Positions 1 to 14,200 of a DNA stretch of 64,000 nucleotides are shown one piece after another. A program made the position numbers and the translations under genes. Source of the DNA: Lichenostomus cassidix. Its lineage: Eukaryota; Chordata; Aves; Passeriformes; Meliphagidae. Within the stretch, counting starts at the first letter, position 1. The number at the start of each line of letters is the position of its first letter. Location of the stretch: contig CM039183.1 in NCBI GenBank assembly GCA_008360975.2, forward strand, positions 46,553,850-46,617,849, written 5' to 3'. Below the pieces are notes generated by a model. It was not told the DNA's origin and made no database searches. It was given only the letters and a program-made list of their open reading frames with translations.

Positions 1-2439
1 TTTACACAAGAGCTTGCAGTGGGCCACTGAAATCCTTACCGATCGTTTAATGGCTGCTAAATGAGAACAAAGACTGTGATGAAGGTTTCTGAATCAGTGT
101 CCTGACACTAAATTAATAAATTAAACCTTTCACTCTTAACAGCTGCAGCCTCAAAAATCTATGAGTGACTGAGCTGACTGGACCTCAGACCACACAATTC
201 TAGATCTCTCCCATTTCAGTAGTTTTCTTTCCTCTAGTGCATGGAACATCCATTCCCTCAGAGGCCCCCTGTGACATCTGTTGAAACATCTGCTTCATTT
301 TCTAGTCTGTAAAATATCCATAAGAAAACACTCAAAAACCCCTCAACCCACAAAAAAAAAAAAAAGTACTTGCATTTTTTACACTGAAAACATAATAAAA
401 GCACACAGCATTTGGAGAACTTTTAACAACTCATTCTCATCTTGAGCAACATAGTAACAAGCTTTGCAAGGAGAGGAAAACACTTAAACACCAGTATGCC
501 CAGCATATCCTATGACATTTACTTTTCTCTATCAGTTCCAAAGAAAACATGTACATATACACTACGTAACAGAAAGGGGAAAAACCATATCTCATCATGA
601 GTCCACATTTGCAACTGTGCCAAACCAAACATAATCATGGGTAACCGAACACTACTTCTTTCATCGTAACTCAGTTTTCATCCCTCATGTGTCCTTATGC
701 CTTTAGCATACAAGGACAACAACTTAAGGATTTTTCAGCAAAGGTCATTAGCTTTCTGTGCTCTGCTTTATCCCTAAAAATAAAGTCAAGCCAATCAGTA
801 TGCTTATTACACACTTACAAATCACTTCAGAAGTGATTTCTCTTCATGAAATTTTAGAAGTAATGCACTGTTGAGAAATCATACCCACTGATGTATTTTA
901 ATCTAAGAGTCATAAGCAAATTTTCACAATTCAAGGACTTACTCTTGTTCTTTTAAAAATCTTTTATAATAACAAATTTAGTACTTTGCAAAGATATTGT
1001 GTTTGCAGTTCTGAAACAACTATGACACTACTCGATCTACTAATTCTGGTAGAGAACAAAACTGAACTTGTAACCTAGAGGTTAAAAGACTTTGTCTTAT
1101 TGCTGACAATTCCTGGCTTCACCGGTGCATGTGAAGGGAAAAGGGGAACAGTGTAAACCAGCATAAGAAGGTTACATAAAGAAACAGCTTCTCAGTAAAA
1201 CAAAGGAATGTTTTAAAGATGAAAACATTAGAAACTACTTTTGAAAAACCATTGTTCAAATGAAGTTTAGCACTTAGGAAAATAGGCACCCGCAACTAAA
1301 TATGTATTTATACTGTTCTCCAAATTACACTCTTACCTTTCTAGAACTCACGAACAACATTTGATCAGTATCACATTGGTTTCAGGGAGCTTTTGAGGTA
1401 CCCAAAGTAAACACAATCCATTAAATGATGCACTTGCATCACCTGAACACAGCTTCTTTTAGGACCATCCCACCAAGACAAATGCTCCAAAGACTCCAGA
1501 GACCCGAGGAGTTGCCATTCAAAACAATAAGGATTTCTGGGCACTGAACAGAGCAACTTTGGTACAGACTTCCTGCCATACTTCCCAGAGCACAGCCTGC
1601 AGCACAAGCCACAGAATGATGCTCCTGGGATGTGAGTCCATGCAGATCCAGAAAATCTATACCTTTACACTACCTCCTTCAGTTCATGTTACTTCTCTAG
1701 TCAGCATTTCAAACCCTTTCATAACATTATTGTGAGGAACATATGATTCAAAGCAAGTGGTGCAAGATGGACTCCATGCTGATCAGCACTGTGTTGATAT
1801 AAAATATTTAAGTAATGAGAAAAGATAGATGGTCTGCTGGAAAAACTCAGACCTTGAAAAACAGTCCAAAGTGTTTTTAATTTAAAAACTTAAGACACTT
1901 CTCCTGACACCCTTTCTCCTGTCTTTGAAAACAGGACATTTTGAGACAGCCTTAGGAAGAGCAAATTACAGTCAGCATAAGAAAATTAGTCATAAGCATA
2001 AAACTATGCACTATTGTGTCCTTGTAAGTGTGCACACATGCTTCTTCCCACCAAAATTCCCAATGAGATTCATTTGCAAGTACTCACTTTCTCCTACAAA
2101 GGAGTATTTCTTACTATACAGCATATAGAATTTCAACTGAGAAGAAAATGGAGAATAAATTTTGGTATTTTTCAAGTTCTGCTTGAAAAATTTTGAAGAA
2201 TAAAACCTGATGAGCCATACCTTGTTTCTAATGTATCTATGCTTATTAAATAAATGCAGATGTTAACCCTAAAAATATCATGGGATTATCATACTAAATC
2301 ATTTAACACAGCTTTTCATTTTCTAAATCAACAGTCTACTAACTTCGCTTAAATAACCTGATGACTTTTTTTCTTTTCTTCTAAAGAAAAATTCAGAAGT
2401 AATACACAACATAATGTGCAAAGCACCATATCAAATACT
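1..2439. other. Intronic, no recognised element
   Basis: AT-rich sequence with no gene, repeat family or conserved motif I can name. Short frames are broken and mostly lack ATG starts. A 13-base A run lies near 353. Confidence 0.7.
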
Positions 2440-2660
2440 AGAAATAGGTTTTCCACCCTGAGCGTAGCTGGGCACTGGAACAGGCTCCCCAGGGAAGTGG
2501 TCACAGCACCAAGCCTGACAGAGCTCAAGAAGAGTTTGGACAATGCTCTCATGTATGTGGTGTCACTCTTGAGGATGGTGCTGTGCAGGGTCAAGAGTTG
2601 GACTTGATGATCCTTGTGGGTCACTTCCAGCTCAGTGTGTTCCATGATTCCGTGATAATA
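2440..2660 (+). mobile_element. CR1 LINE 3' end fragment
   Basis: The stretch holds the avian CR1 3' signature: CACTGGAACAGGCTCCCCAG near 2473, then GAAGTGGTCACAGCACC, GACTTGATGATCCTTGTGGG and a tail of short repeats (TCCATGATTCCGTGAT) at 2641-2656. It is 5'-truncated, as most CR1 copies are, and in plus orientation. The left edge is approximate. Confidence 0.88.
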
Positions 2661-5600
2661 TACAAAATATTAATTATACTGCCAGCCTCCCTAGTAGTTA
2701 CTGTCAATAAATCTTTAAACCAACTTAGCAAGATTCTGAATTCTTTAACAAAGGCAGATGCCAACTAACACATTTTGACAAGCAGTCAATTGAAGATGAG
2801 TACTTTGAAATGCTATGAGAAATAAGAGCACACAGACTGTTGTGTAAATAGCTGTATTTCAGAATGCTTTATACAGTAAAGAGCTGTCAAATGCACAGTT
2901 TCTCTCTTGAAATACCATCTATTTAATAGTTCTATTAGTTTGATGCATTTGATTTTTTTTTTGCAATCATTTACTTAATATTGCTGTACAGATCTCAAGG
3001 GTCTCTCTGTTCCGGGCTATTTGTATGCAGCCCAAAAGAATTTTAAATTAAACTTCTGTTTTAAACATACAGTTTTAATACAAATGCATCTATGTCTGTT
3101 ATATTCATTTAGTGCTGCAGATTGACATAACATTCCATTTGCTTTCTTTTTTTGCATAAAAAGGCCGTTTTTATCAAAGTTGTTTCCTTGATTTATAATG
3201 AAGTGTGCAGATCAAAAAGCAGTAAAATACAGGGTTTGCAAAGAGTCCAAGTCACTGTACAACTAGATTTCCTCCACTTGATATACTTTGTATGTGCACA
3301 CAAGGGAGAAGCCTGAAGTAGAAAAGATTTTCTTATTTTCATCAGTTTAAGTAGAGAACATTCAGCCACTGCATTTAATATCATTCAGAATGACACTGTA
3401 GGCAACCACAGTTGTCATGTTCATATCCTGCTTTTTGAGATGGAATTAAATTCAACCACACAATTTTGTATACTATTTTCTATTAAATTTCCTATTATTT
3501 TTAAACTTAAAGAAAATAAAGAACTGCAATGAGTTTATTCAGGGGGTTGCAGCATTAGACACCCTCAAGAGTGTTTTTCAATATATTTGCAATATTACAG
3601 CTCAGTGGGAACATTGAGCAAAATGGCTGTATCCACTGAAGCAGATACAACTTGGTATGAAAACTTATGAACCTGAATAAAATCTCCAGACGCAAATACA
3701 GAAATGACTTCTAGATGAAATGAGAGAAAAGACAATTAACAACGTAATAAGTAGAGGACCTAAAGAGGTAAGGCAAAATGATGGAAGAGCATACAGTATC
3801 CATATAAATTGACCAATGAGACACAGGTATGATTTACAGTAATAGAAGACAATCCAATTTAACTGTTCTTTATATACAGCAGACGCCTGAAAAAAGAACT
3901 CATTACGTCAATTCTGCCACACAATTGGTTTAGAAGAGCTGCTGTCTTTCATGATAATCACTAGATGTTAGGATGGCTGAACCTTCAACACACAAAAGTT
4001 TCCTTTCAAAGTGAGAGGACAAAGATCCTCAGGAAGGTAAAACACTACAGAATTTTTATCTTTTACAGTCTCTACTTTTAAGTTCAGTGTCATGCACATT
4101 TTTTTCTTTTTATTTTTCCTACACTTGTAGGTTACTCAGTTACTCTATCAAGCTACTTCATAAGGGAGATTACACAACAAACAAAGGTGCAAATGGCAAA
4201 GCAAGGCAGCACCTGTAACTCGTGTGCAGAGCTGTCCCCAAGGGCTGCCCAGGATGGCAGAGCCCCCCCCAGCCTTCTGCCAAGTCTGTCTGCCCTGTGG
4301 TCGAGTTAATCTCAAAACTGCATAATCTGCCCTGGGTTAATCAAAACCAGACTTTAGCAAAGCAAGACCTACAAATACCATTTCATTTCACACGAAACCT
4401 GGGTAGAGAGATGCAAGGATTGGGGGAAGGGCCGGCCAGGGGGCAGAGGAAGACTTTCAAGAACAGTCAATATTCAGTGTTTGAACTTTTCTTTTAGTAA
4501 TCTAAATTTCCTTCTCCAAAAAACAAAGACCCAGATCCTCAACACCCCCTGAGACTGTTCTTTAATGACTATCATCTTTTACCTAATATTTGCAGACAGC
4601 ATTACACTTTAAAACCAAATGCTTTCATTATCCTAGAAGTTTATTTTTTGTTGTTTTGGTTGGTTTTATAAATTAAAATCACTGAAAAGAATGTGGTTAT
4701 TTGATTTTAATATAACAACTTCATGTGTGTAATCCAGCTCAGAAATAAAATGAGCACAACTTCATAAATTCAGTATTAAGACATTGCTATTTTCCCCCCA
4801 TGTTTGTGCTGGTTAAACACACACCTTTAATTACAGAAATGCATATTGGCCCCAGGCAACCTGAAAAATGATTGATAGCCACATTTAAAATTTGTTCAAG
4901 GCTTCTCCTTTATAATTAACCCTCTTACAGCAAGCAGAATACATATTAAGACACATAACAGCAGGCTATTTAACTGCTTTTTGAGTTGTATGAGGCTAGA
5001 TCTTAAATTATCTCAGTGGCATAAGATAGCGTAAACCAGTGTATTCCAAAGAATATTATTTTTCTTCGAAATATTAAAAAATTCTATGAAGTAACATGAC
5101 TTGTAAATCTCTTAACAATTATCAAAATGACTACTAGTTCCAGGAGACCTAAACATTTTAAAAATTTTTACTTTGTGCTTACAGTTCATAAACCAAATTC
5201 TGCTCAACTAATATGACCAAGTGATTAGAAATTGGTATTTATAGAAGTTGGTTGGTTTAGAAACTGAATTCATCGATTTAATTGAAAAATTTAAAATGTT
5301 ATCTATGTGATAAAGGGAATACTATATTGTTAATACAGAACAAGCAAGATTAATCCAGGTTATTTAAAATAAGAGCATCCAATATAGTAAAAGGATTTTC
5401 AGGAAGGGAGCAGAAGGATGCAAAGATGTAAACTCAAGGCTTGTAACTTAAAAATCAATCACATCCTAACACATGCATTTCAAGGACACTAACCAGATAA
5501 ACACAGGCAAAACTTCCTGTGCTAAGTTTCAGATCTTTTTGATTAAATTCTCATCTCAGTAACTAACACACACTCTTCACAGTTTGTCAGGGAATGCTTC

Positions 5601-8600
5601 AACTTGTTTCCTCAGCTGGATTTTTTCATGTCATCTGTTTTGTACACTGTGTGGTAATGGGAAAGAATGTGGCATGTGAAGCCAATATTTGGATGAGATA
5701 AATTATTTCTAAGTTACTTTAATTTTCTACTTCAACGACAAGCAATCTGACTAGATAGAAAAATAAATTAATATATTCTTCAGCACATGTTAAAGTAGAG
5801 CTATTTTATCCCCTTATTTAACACCCTACCTATGGAGAATACTTTAAGTTTTTTTATTTTGCTTATTGTCTTCCATAATGCTTTTTTCTGGAACTTTCAG
5901 ATGCAACTCTGCAAACTCTTCTCCCCTCATCTCTACCCCTTCCATTTGGAAGGCTGCATAGATTTGCCTTCCATTTTTCCAGGAGCACAGACTCTTCAGA
6001 TTATCGAAAATATTTGGACTTCAGTTTTCTTTAACTGTGTAAGGTTTTTGGTCTTAGATTTTGGGATTTTCTAGTTTTTGACCTATTGAGTCTTCTGAAA
6101 CCAGACTGGAAGTGAAGGAACCACAGATGCATATATGTTTTGCCAGAAGAGAGTGTTGAGCTATGGGAATAAAAGCCTGGAAATATGTCATCTCCCGATG
6201 GCCTTTTAAACAAAATTGGAACTATATTGGAACATATCAGAGTCGGTAAAACTTTATTCAACCATGTTGAATAAAATAACACTAATAAACCCTATTAAAG
6301 CAGCTGCTTACAAAGCAGGATATTTTGCTAATCTCCTCCTTCCTAATTAAAAGAATTAAGGATGTCTGCAACATTCAAGTGTTATTGAGACTGACTGCAG
6401 CTATAGCTCAAGTGATAGTTTTACTCACCCTTTTCTGAAAATTACCATTTGGTTGAAAACACTTTCGTTTACTGTCAATTAGTAGAATACTTAGTTTATG
6501 ATAGGCTTAGTAGAATTATTGGAAGATCGTTTCAGTTGAAAGACTGGGAGTTGGTTTTTTACCCTCTTCATATGTCCCAGATTATCCCCTCACTGAACAT
6601 GCAGTCAGTTTAAAAAGAGCAGATGTTTAACTAGGCATTTAGTTTGACAATGGACTTGGAGGCCACAATGATCGCTATTAAACTCCAGAACAGGCCTTGA
6701 CTAACTGTTTTTTACCTTATCTAGTCCATCTTTTAAGCAGTAATTTTAACTTGTGATAAACTGTACCTTTTTATTAATAAATACAAGGCCTCCCACAACC
6801 CTGCTGGCTGGAGCTGGCACATGGCTGCAGACCACTGCCACGAGCCTACACCTGTTTTACACATACTGGGTCACAAACACAATTTATTTCAGTGGCTGTC
6901 CAATAAAAGTTTCTAAACACTTCAAACATAAGGTGTTACTCAATGGAGATAATAGCATCAAGTATATTTCTACTGCAACAATGGAAAAGTAAATAGGAAG
7001 AAAGGAAAAAAAAAAGACATTTATGTTGTCTGAAAAGAATAAACACAATTCTTCAGAGATACAGGTCCGTCAAAAGGCTTAAATCAGAGAAATACTTCTA
7101 GAACAATATTTAAATAAAATCAAAGACCTCACACACTCATATAAGCACTCACATTATTAAACAAGCCCTAGAATGATTTTTCAGGGACTGGGCAGATTTC
7201 CTTATTCTTAGAGGATTTCACTGAATTAAGCCTTAAGTACTAGTTCCTAAGAATGTTAAACACTTTGAACCATTAAAATGAGTACAGAAATCAGTGACAT
7301 GAATAACATTCAGTTCCAGGGATGGCTCCTTATTTTATCCTGTACATATTTGAAAAGCTGTTTCATTTCTGAAATAATAAATGCTGTCACTTTTATAAAA
7401 GTCATGATACCAAATACAACCATAAAAGACTTTTCCGGTCTTAAATTATGTTTAAAAGTTTATTTCCTTCCTAATGTTCCAGTGGAATGACTTTTTGGCA
7501 GAACTAGCTGGAAAGTAGAAAACAGATTTAAATGCAGAGCTTAACCCATTTATTACTGATGTGAAATTAATACTAATATTTGTAAAATTTTGAAGTTTTC
7601 CCCAAGCTTTAAGTTCCAAAAATAATCTATTTATTCACCTCACCTTATTTGCCTTTTGATATTTATTCTCCTGAGAAATTATAGGGAGATTACTTGAGAA
7701 ACTAACTGAAAAGTCCAACTTTCCCTTTTTCTTCAACTTTTTAACGTATTTCTTCATGACTCTCAATAGACTTTTCCATTGGGAAAAATTCCTCCTAGCC
7801 TGCCTCTGCAGAGCACTGCAGCCCCGTAGTGTTTTAAGTACTACAGAAACAACGATCAGAATTAAACACATACATTTATTAAACACCCATGTAAAACTCT
7901 TTATTCTATAACAAGCTGATCACTGACTAAGGCATACAGGTTTTGGCCCAAGACCAAAGTGGGGGAAAAAAATTAACTAATCACACTCTACAAAAGGGAA
8001 GATGCCTAAGTCTTGAATAAAAAAAAAAGAAGCGTCAGTAAAGCACATTCAACACATTAAACCAGGAAATACTCATGACCATAAAAAAGAAAACCAAACA
8101 AAAAAAAAAAAAAAACAAACCAAACAAACAAAAAACCAAAAAAACCCAAACAAAAAAAAAAACAAAACCAGAAAAATATCCCCAAAGTCATGATCAAAAC
8201 TTCCTTTTTCTCCATAAAAAGCATTTCCTGTCTTGTGGAATATTCAAAACCTATAGTAATAACTGTTTTATACTAACTCCCATTCCAGAAAGCACCTTCC
8301 ATGGGACTAACACTTGAAACATTTGAACTTCAGACATGAGTGAATGATACTTTTTCTTCTAGTGGAACAGCTCACTTGAATAAAAGTAAGTTAACGTCAT
8401 TGGTGTTTATAGACCCTTATTCTACAAAGCCAGTTAATTGCTCAGTGTATCAGTTTTATTAGTGCACTGCAGCTTTATCTATATCCTCCACTAGCTACAG
8501 TCATTCCCACAGTGCTGTATTTCACTGTTAGCTGCTTATAAATTTCCAAAAGTCTATGCATCTCTTCTCCCACCCAACTGCTCCTTCCACATTACAAAGG

Positions 8601-10847
8601 AGTAAATAATAAAAATTGCAAAAAAAGCCATTTTACATGTATGTAATAGATGAAGTGAAGGCAAGATTTTGCAGTTTTACATGAAGGTTCCGCAGCTTTT
8701 CTTGGGTTCATTTAACACAGTGATCTCCAAATGTAAGTTTATATTTTGGTGTTAATTAAAAATTAAGCACCAGCTCTCCTGTGCAGCTTCATCATACAAA
8801 GCTGTCACTTGTTTACTTCGAATTAAATTCTTGGAGTTTGTACAAGGTGTCTTTTCTCTCTGTAGAAACAGCACTGAAGAGCATATAGAAGTAATGATGA
8901 TGAGCTTCCACAGAGAGACTATGAGAAAATATCGGTCAGGTCATTGTATGGCATCTAACTACCCAGGGGAAAGCAACTATCGCATTGTCTGCCTGAAAGT
9001 CATCTGGGGAGAAGAAAGTTAAGGTTTTTTTTCTCCCCTATGTAGATTTAATTTGGACAATCTTACTATGTCAGGAAGTTAAAAGTAAAATTCCTTTCTG
9101 AATTGCACCTTCAACGAAGTACATAAAATGGGTTACTGCATTCATGGCCAGTGTAAATTCTCCACAGCTTCATTTGCTCTTTTTCAGATGTTCCCACAAC
9201 AACATGACTTACCAAGAGCACTGCAAGCTCAGCAAGTGTGTTCGTATTTGCTGCTGCTGAACTTCGCTTTGCATTCCACTGTCAAACTCAATTCTGTTGT
9301 TTCAAATAATAACATACTAAGTATTCTATTGCTTGAGGACAGACAACACACACACCTCTCTAAAGGAAAGTGAGATTTTTGAGGATAACACAAATAAGCC
9401 ATTTATTACAGTAAAATTGATTCTTGTCAGACTCTCATCTTATAGTTCTATAAATACAACATATGTGTGTGGATAAGTGTATGGACCAGTTTTAGTAACA
9501 AATAATTACTGAACACTTCTAGAGTATCTATGTGACCTGTACAATAAGAGCCATACATTCTCACTATAAATCCCTCTGATCATATAGGGTCACATAACTA
9601 AAAAGCTCAAACCAGTTAAATTGAAATAGTAATATAAAAACAATAGTCCATGGCTAGTGGCAGCTGTGTCTTCAAACAATAGTCTATTCTAGTTAAAGCC
9701 ACACAAACCAAAAGAAAAAACCCTCCTTCAGTATGCATGAATCTCAGCTATTACTTCACACATTTCATGACTACTTCCTTGATGATCATTTTCCCTGGGG
9801 ATTACTTTATGCTTCAATACTCCATATTCTACTTCATTTCAAAGGATTTTGAAAGCCAGGCCTCTTCCATCATTTGGTTTCCTGCATTTAGTCTTTTTGG
9901 ACAAGCCTTACCAAGGGCACAGTCCTTCTACCTTCCTCCCCCAAAGAAGAAAAATTACTTAAATACAAAGCCTTTTCTTCTAGAAGAATAAACAAGTATC
10001 ACAAATATTACTAACTCATAATGATACCTGCTTCTATGTTGCACTCAACTAAAGCAATTAAGTTAGTGAAGAACACAAAAAAGCCTCCACCGTATCATAT
10101 TTTATTACTGAAATCCATCAGGAGAACACTGAGCAAGCGCTGAAAAATGTGTATATAAGTTACATAAAATTATGTGCTGCATAATCATGGCATATTTATC
10201 CATGGCACTGTAATTAATAATCAGCTGTCAACATCCTGGAGTGGCTTTCCAAACACATTAAACATAGGATGCTTAAATATTTTTAACTTCTTTTGTTAAC
10301 ATGCTTTTTTGAACAAGCAGAACTATTTCTCCAAAGCACTGTGTTATTATGAAGGCCTGAATAGGATTAAAAGTCTTTCTTGAAATACAGAGACCAAGTG
10401 CATTTCATCTGCTATGTGGGAAGCCAGCACTGTTCATGGGCTTCTCAGGTTTGCATTACATTCATTATCCTGAAGCACTGTTAGGTGTTGACAGTTCTAA
10501 ATGCCTTCACTGGAACGACAAGCCCTGCAAAACTGAACGCGTGCAGAATTTACGATTCACCGCCCATCTGCCAAGGCTGAGAGTCAGCCCTTCAGAAGTG
10601 CGTGTCACTGCAGGCACATCTCCCCCCACCCTTCTGGGGGAGGTGAGAAGGGGGAGTCAGGGCCAGAATCAGGAGGGGGGCTAGGAAGAGGACCCTCAGC
10701 ACTCTCTGCAAGCTTCAAGTTCACCCAACATCCCAGTCACCAACAAAAAACAACTAAGAAGTTTACACACAGCTTAAATGGCACATACATCTGTGCTTCA
10801 ACCTGCTATGCTGGAGGAGTCAGCATGAGTTTGTACTTCGATAAAGA
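2661..10847. other. Intronic, largely featureless
   Basis: AT-rich non-coding sequence. Apart from the A-rich tract at 8083-8170, the only local feature is a small GC-rich patch at about 10560-10690 with a short hairpin (CTCCCCC / GGGGGAG, near 10620-10642). No coding signal. Confidence 0.7.
8083..8170. repeat. A-rich (AAAACC)-like low-complexity tract
   Basis: Nearly pure A/C sequence of A runs broken by CC and CCC. It yields a meaningless Lys-rich frame and may be an old retroposon tail. Confidence 0.9.
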
Positions 10848-11296
10848 TTTCCAGGTGCAGAGGAAGACTACAAAGATGAAATAGAGGGCTAGAGAACCTC
10901 TCCTCTGAGGAAAAGGTGGGAGTTAGGGTAGTGCAGCCTGGAAAGGAGAAGGCTTCAGGGTGACCTTTTAACAGCCTTTCAGTACCTAAAGTAGGCCTAC
11001 AAAAGAGCTGAAGAGGGACTTTGTTTAAACAGACTTGTAGTAACACGACAAAGGGGAATGGTTTCAAACTGAAACAGAGTAGGCTTAGATTAGAAGTTAG
11101 GATGAAATTCTCTCCTGTGAGGCCAGAGAAACTCTGGAACAGGTTGCCTAGAGAATCTGGGGATGCCCCATCCCTGAAGCACTCAAGGCCAGGTTATACA
11201 GGGCACTGAGGAATGCACTCAAGTGGAAGGTGGCACTGCCCATGGGGGTTGGAACTGGATGGTTCCTTCCAAACCCAACCATGCTAGGATTCTACA
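10848..11296 (+). mobile_element. CR1 LINE 3' end fragment (~450 bp)
   Basis: In order, the sequence matches known CR1 3' landmarks: GAACCTCTCCTCTGAGGAAA, GCAGCCTGGAAAGGAGAAGG, GAAACTCTGGAACAGGTTGC, GGAACTGGATGGTTCCTTCC and a degraded tail GCTAGGATTCTAC. It is plus-strand, 5'-truncated and diverged. Open frames inside it are remnants or chance. Confidence 0.9.
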
Positions 11297-14200
11297 AAGA
11301 GTACAGAGACAAAGGTGAAATTAGGAGAGATTCTTTGGTCAGTGAAATAAAGATGTTTAGACAATCTCTTTCTATGTTCCAAAAGCCTCCTGATTTTACG
11401 ATTAAAAGCAATCAACATATCCTGAAGTATTCCTATTTTAGACTTTAACTTTCCCCTTTCAATAAGGAACATAAGTTTTGTCTATAGACAACATTTTATT
11501 TCAAAGCCTACTCAGACATGTTAAAAGCATATTTTTATCCTGTATTATTTTCATTATGCTAAGAAAAGAAGTTACACTTCAAATAATTGTCTGATGGTGC
11601 CAGTACGTTAACTATGAGGCTGTTATTAGTTGCTTTTGTGTCCAACCAAATTATGTAGTGCAACCACAAAATGCTAGACAGATTACACAGAATTTCACTC
11701 ATTCACCTTCTCAAACTACTGCCTATGGAATGTTTAGAAAAAAATGGATATTAAAATACCAAACTAAGGAAAATAAGAAATACAGTGGAAAAAAAAATAT
11801 ACCAATATTCTAAATACAAATTTAAAAACACCTTTTGTTGTTCCATGCCAAAAAAACCCCATTATCCAACATTTAGTAGCAAAATTCTTCAACAAAGAAT
11901 AAACTTTAAAGTACAAAGCACCAGTATTTTATATGAAGTTGATATTGAGAGACAAAAGTCAAATGATGACAAGTAAAACCTTTCAAAAAATACTGGTTGT
12001 TTACAGCACACATTGCATTATTTAATTTTTTAAAACATATCAATGAAATACTAAAAAGATAAAGCCCTGCTGTTCGCTCTCAAAGATAATGGTATAAATT
12101 AGATTATTTCCAGCAGTTACTAAAAAAGGGTTTGACACATATGGACAGAAAACTACTTGGACTCACTTTTCAGTAGCTGAGGATAGAGGATAGAGGACAC
12201 AAAGGCAGGAGATATGAACAAGGGAGGCCTGAGCTTTTACAATCATCAAGGCAGAGGCTTACACTTGGATTTAGAGAACTGGATGAACTGTACTCCATAA
12301 GTGTGAGCAGGAATAAAAGTCATCCGGTCTGTGAAAAGTTTTTTGCACAAAGCAAACAGATAATTTGTTGCAAAGGAAACATATTTCAGTGGTTTAGACC
12401 ACTCAGTTACATACTGTGTCCTCAGCAGCAGCAATGGGAAAGGGGTATGACAGCAGGCATGTGAGCACACACTTCCTGCAGTTTTAGAAGTTCCCTACTT
12501 GCTGTGTAAGGAACAGTTTCTTTATCCATTTTACACCCGTGACCTATAAATTTTGAGCCCACTGTATTTTTCACACTGCAAGATTTGGTGAATAGCAAAT
12601 CCACTCCATCAAATTATGATATTCCCAAATTGTACCTGCCATTTCCAAGGTCAGGGTTTGGATTATTTTTCCTCTTAATGTACTACTTATACATTATAAG
12701 TATAAGAACAATATATATCTGATGCCTTTTGCTCACTTGGTATTGTAAAGCTCCTCCCCAACATTGCCACAGCATCTGAGCCAACAAACAAACAAACAAA
12801 AAAAAAGCACAGCTCAAAATCATCCCTATCATTAGGGATTTAATATGAAAAAAAATGCAAGTGGAATTTTTGAATGTTAAAAATCAGAGAAGGTTCAATA
12901 ACACATAAAAGGGTCAGTTTCACATAGAACAATTAACTCAAGGATTACTGTATTGAAAACAGAAGTATAACACTTCAGAGTGAAAGGTCTATTTATATCA
13001 AAGCTGTAGGGGAGGAAAGACCTGAGTATACACATCAAACTGTAATTAACCACGAGTGTCAGCAGGATAACCCCACCCACAGGAAAAGCAGATGTAATAC
13101 AATGATGGATCAGCAAGGCATATAAAATGGAAATACTTCGTTTCAGCTGTAATAAACCCAATATACATGTGTGGGGCAGTTATGATAAAGACAGAAAAAG
13201 TTTTAATCCCACTTCAGAATTACTTCCTTTGATCTATGCTGGAAGCCAAGAATAACCAATATTAAAAAAAAAACAACAAACCGAAACTTCATAGAAGAAC
13301 GAAATCTCATTTTATGCATTAACCAAATCTCCCCCATTTTTTAACCCCTTCATTCTTTTAAACCATGGATATCGATGCTGTCATTGGAAAAAAGACAACT
13401 TTGCCTCATTGAATTTAAAAATTATATTAGCATTGTAGATAATTAGGAATATTAATGATACTTATAATGGGTAATAAACTATAACCTTGCAGATAGACTA
13501 ATTAGTGTTTGCAAGGAGCCATGAGTACACATGCTCTATGTATAGCATTACCTGCACACATGTGTGCTGCCTGTTACTATTATCAGTAACTGCCATCTAT
13601 TGTTTTTGGAGAAAAAAGATTCAGGAAAAAAAAAACCTGCCTGCAAAAGAAAGTATTTTTTTTACTGAAAAGAAAACAGGAGAGCATCACACGAAAATTG
13701 TGGTTTATTTCCAGATCTTCAACTGATCTAATGAGCACATTCAGGTGACTTAATTTGCTATTATCCATAAGTTTCATCACCTGTAAAATGGTACTTATTT
13801 CCATTGTAAAACACTTGAAATGTACTGATGAAGATCTCTACATAATCAAGTACTTTTATTTTTTAGTTCACTAAGTAGGCATCTAGGTCAAGAGATTACA
13901 GAATCTAAGACTTAAGAAACAAAAAAAATTATCACATGCAATATTTTAAAGTATTCCCACAGCCTTGAGAGTATCACTGCTGAGATAATACAGATTAAAA
14001 AGTCCAAAACCCTAGTAAAATAATTGTTCCCCATTAGTAAGAAAAGCATTTTGATGGAAAGTGATTCAATTACTCCAAAAATCATCTATAGCTTTCTCAG
14101 AAAAAATAAATCTCTCATACTTCAGTTTAAGTTCATATTAATTTAGATTTGTACATATTCTCCTTCTACAGAAATATGATTGCATTGGCTAGAAAAACCA

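Noticed and set aside
8075..8317. Lys-rich frame over an A-rich tract
   Set aside because: It is a translation of low-complexity A/C sequence, not a protein.
10620..10680. G-rich patch considered as a G-quadruplex
   Set aside because: G runs are separated by loops of about 9, 5 and 12 bases, too long and irregular for a confident call.
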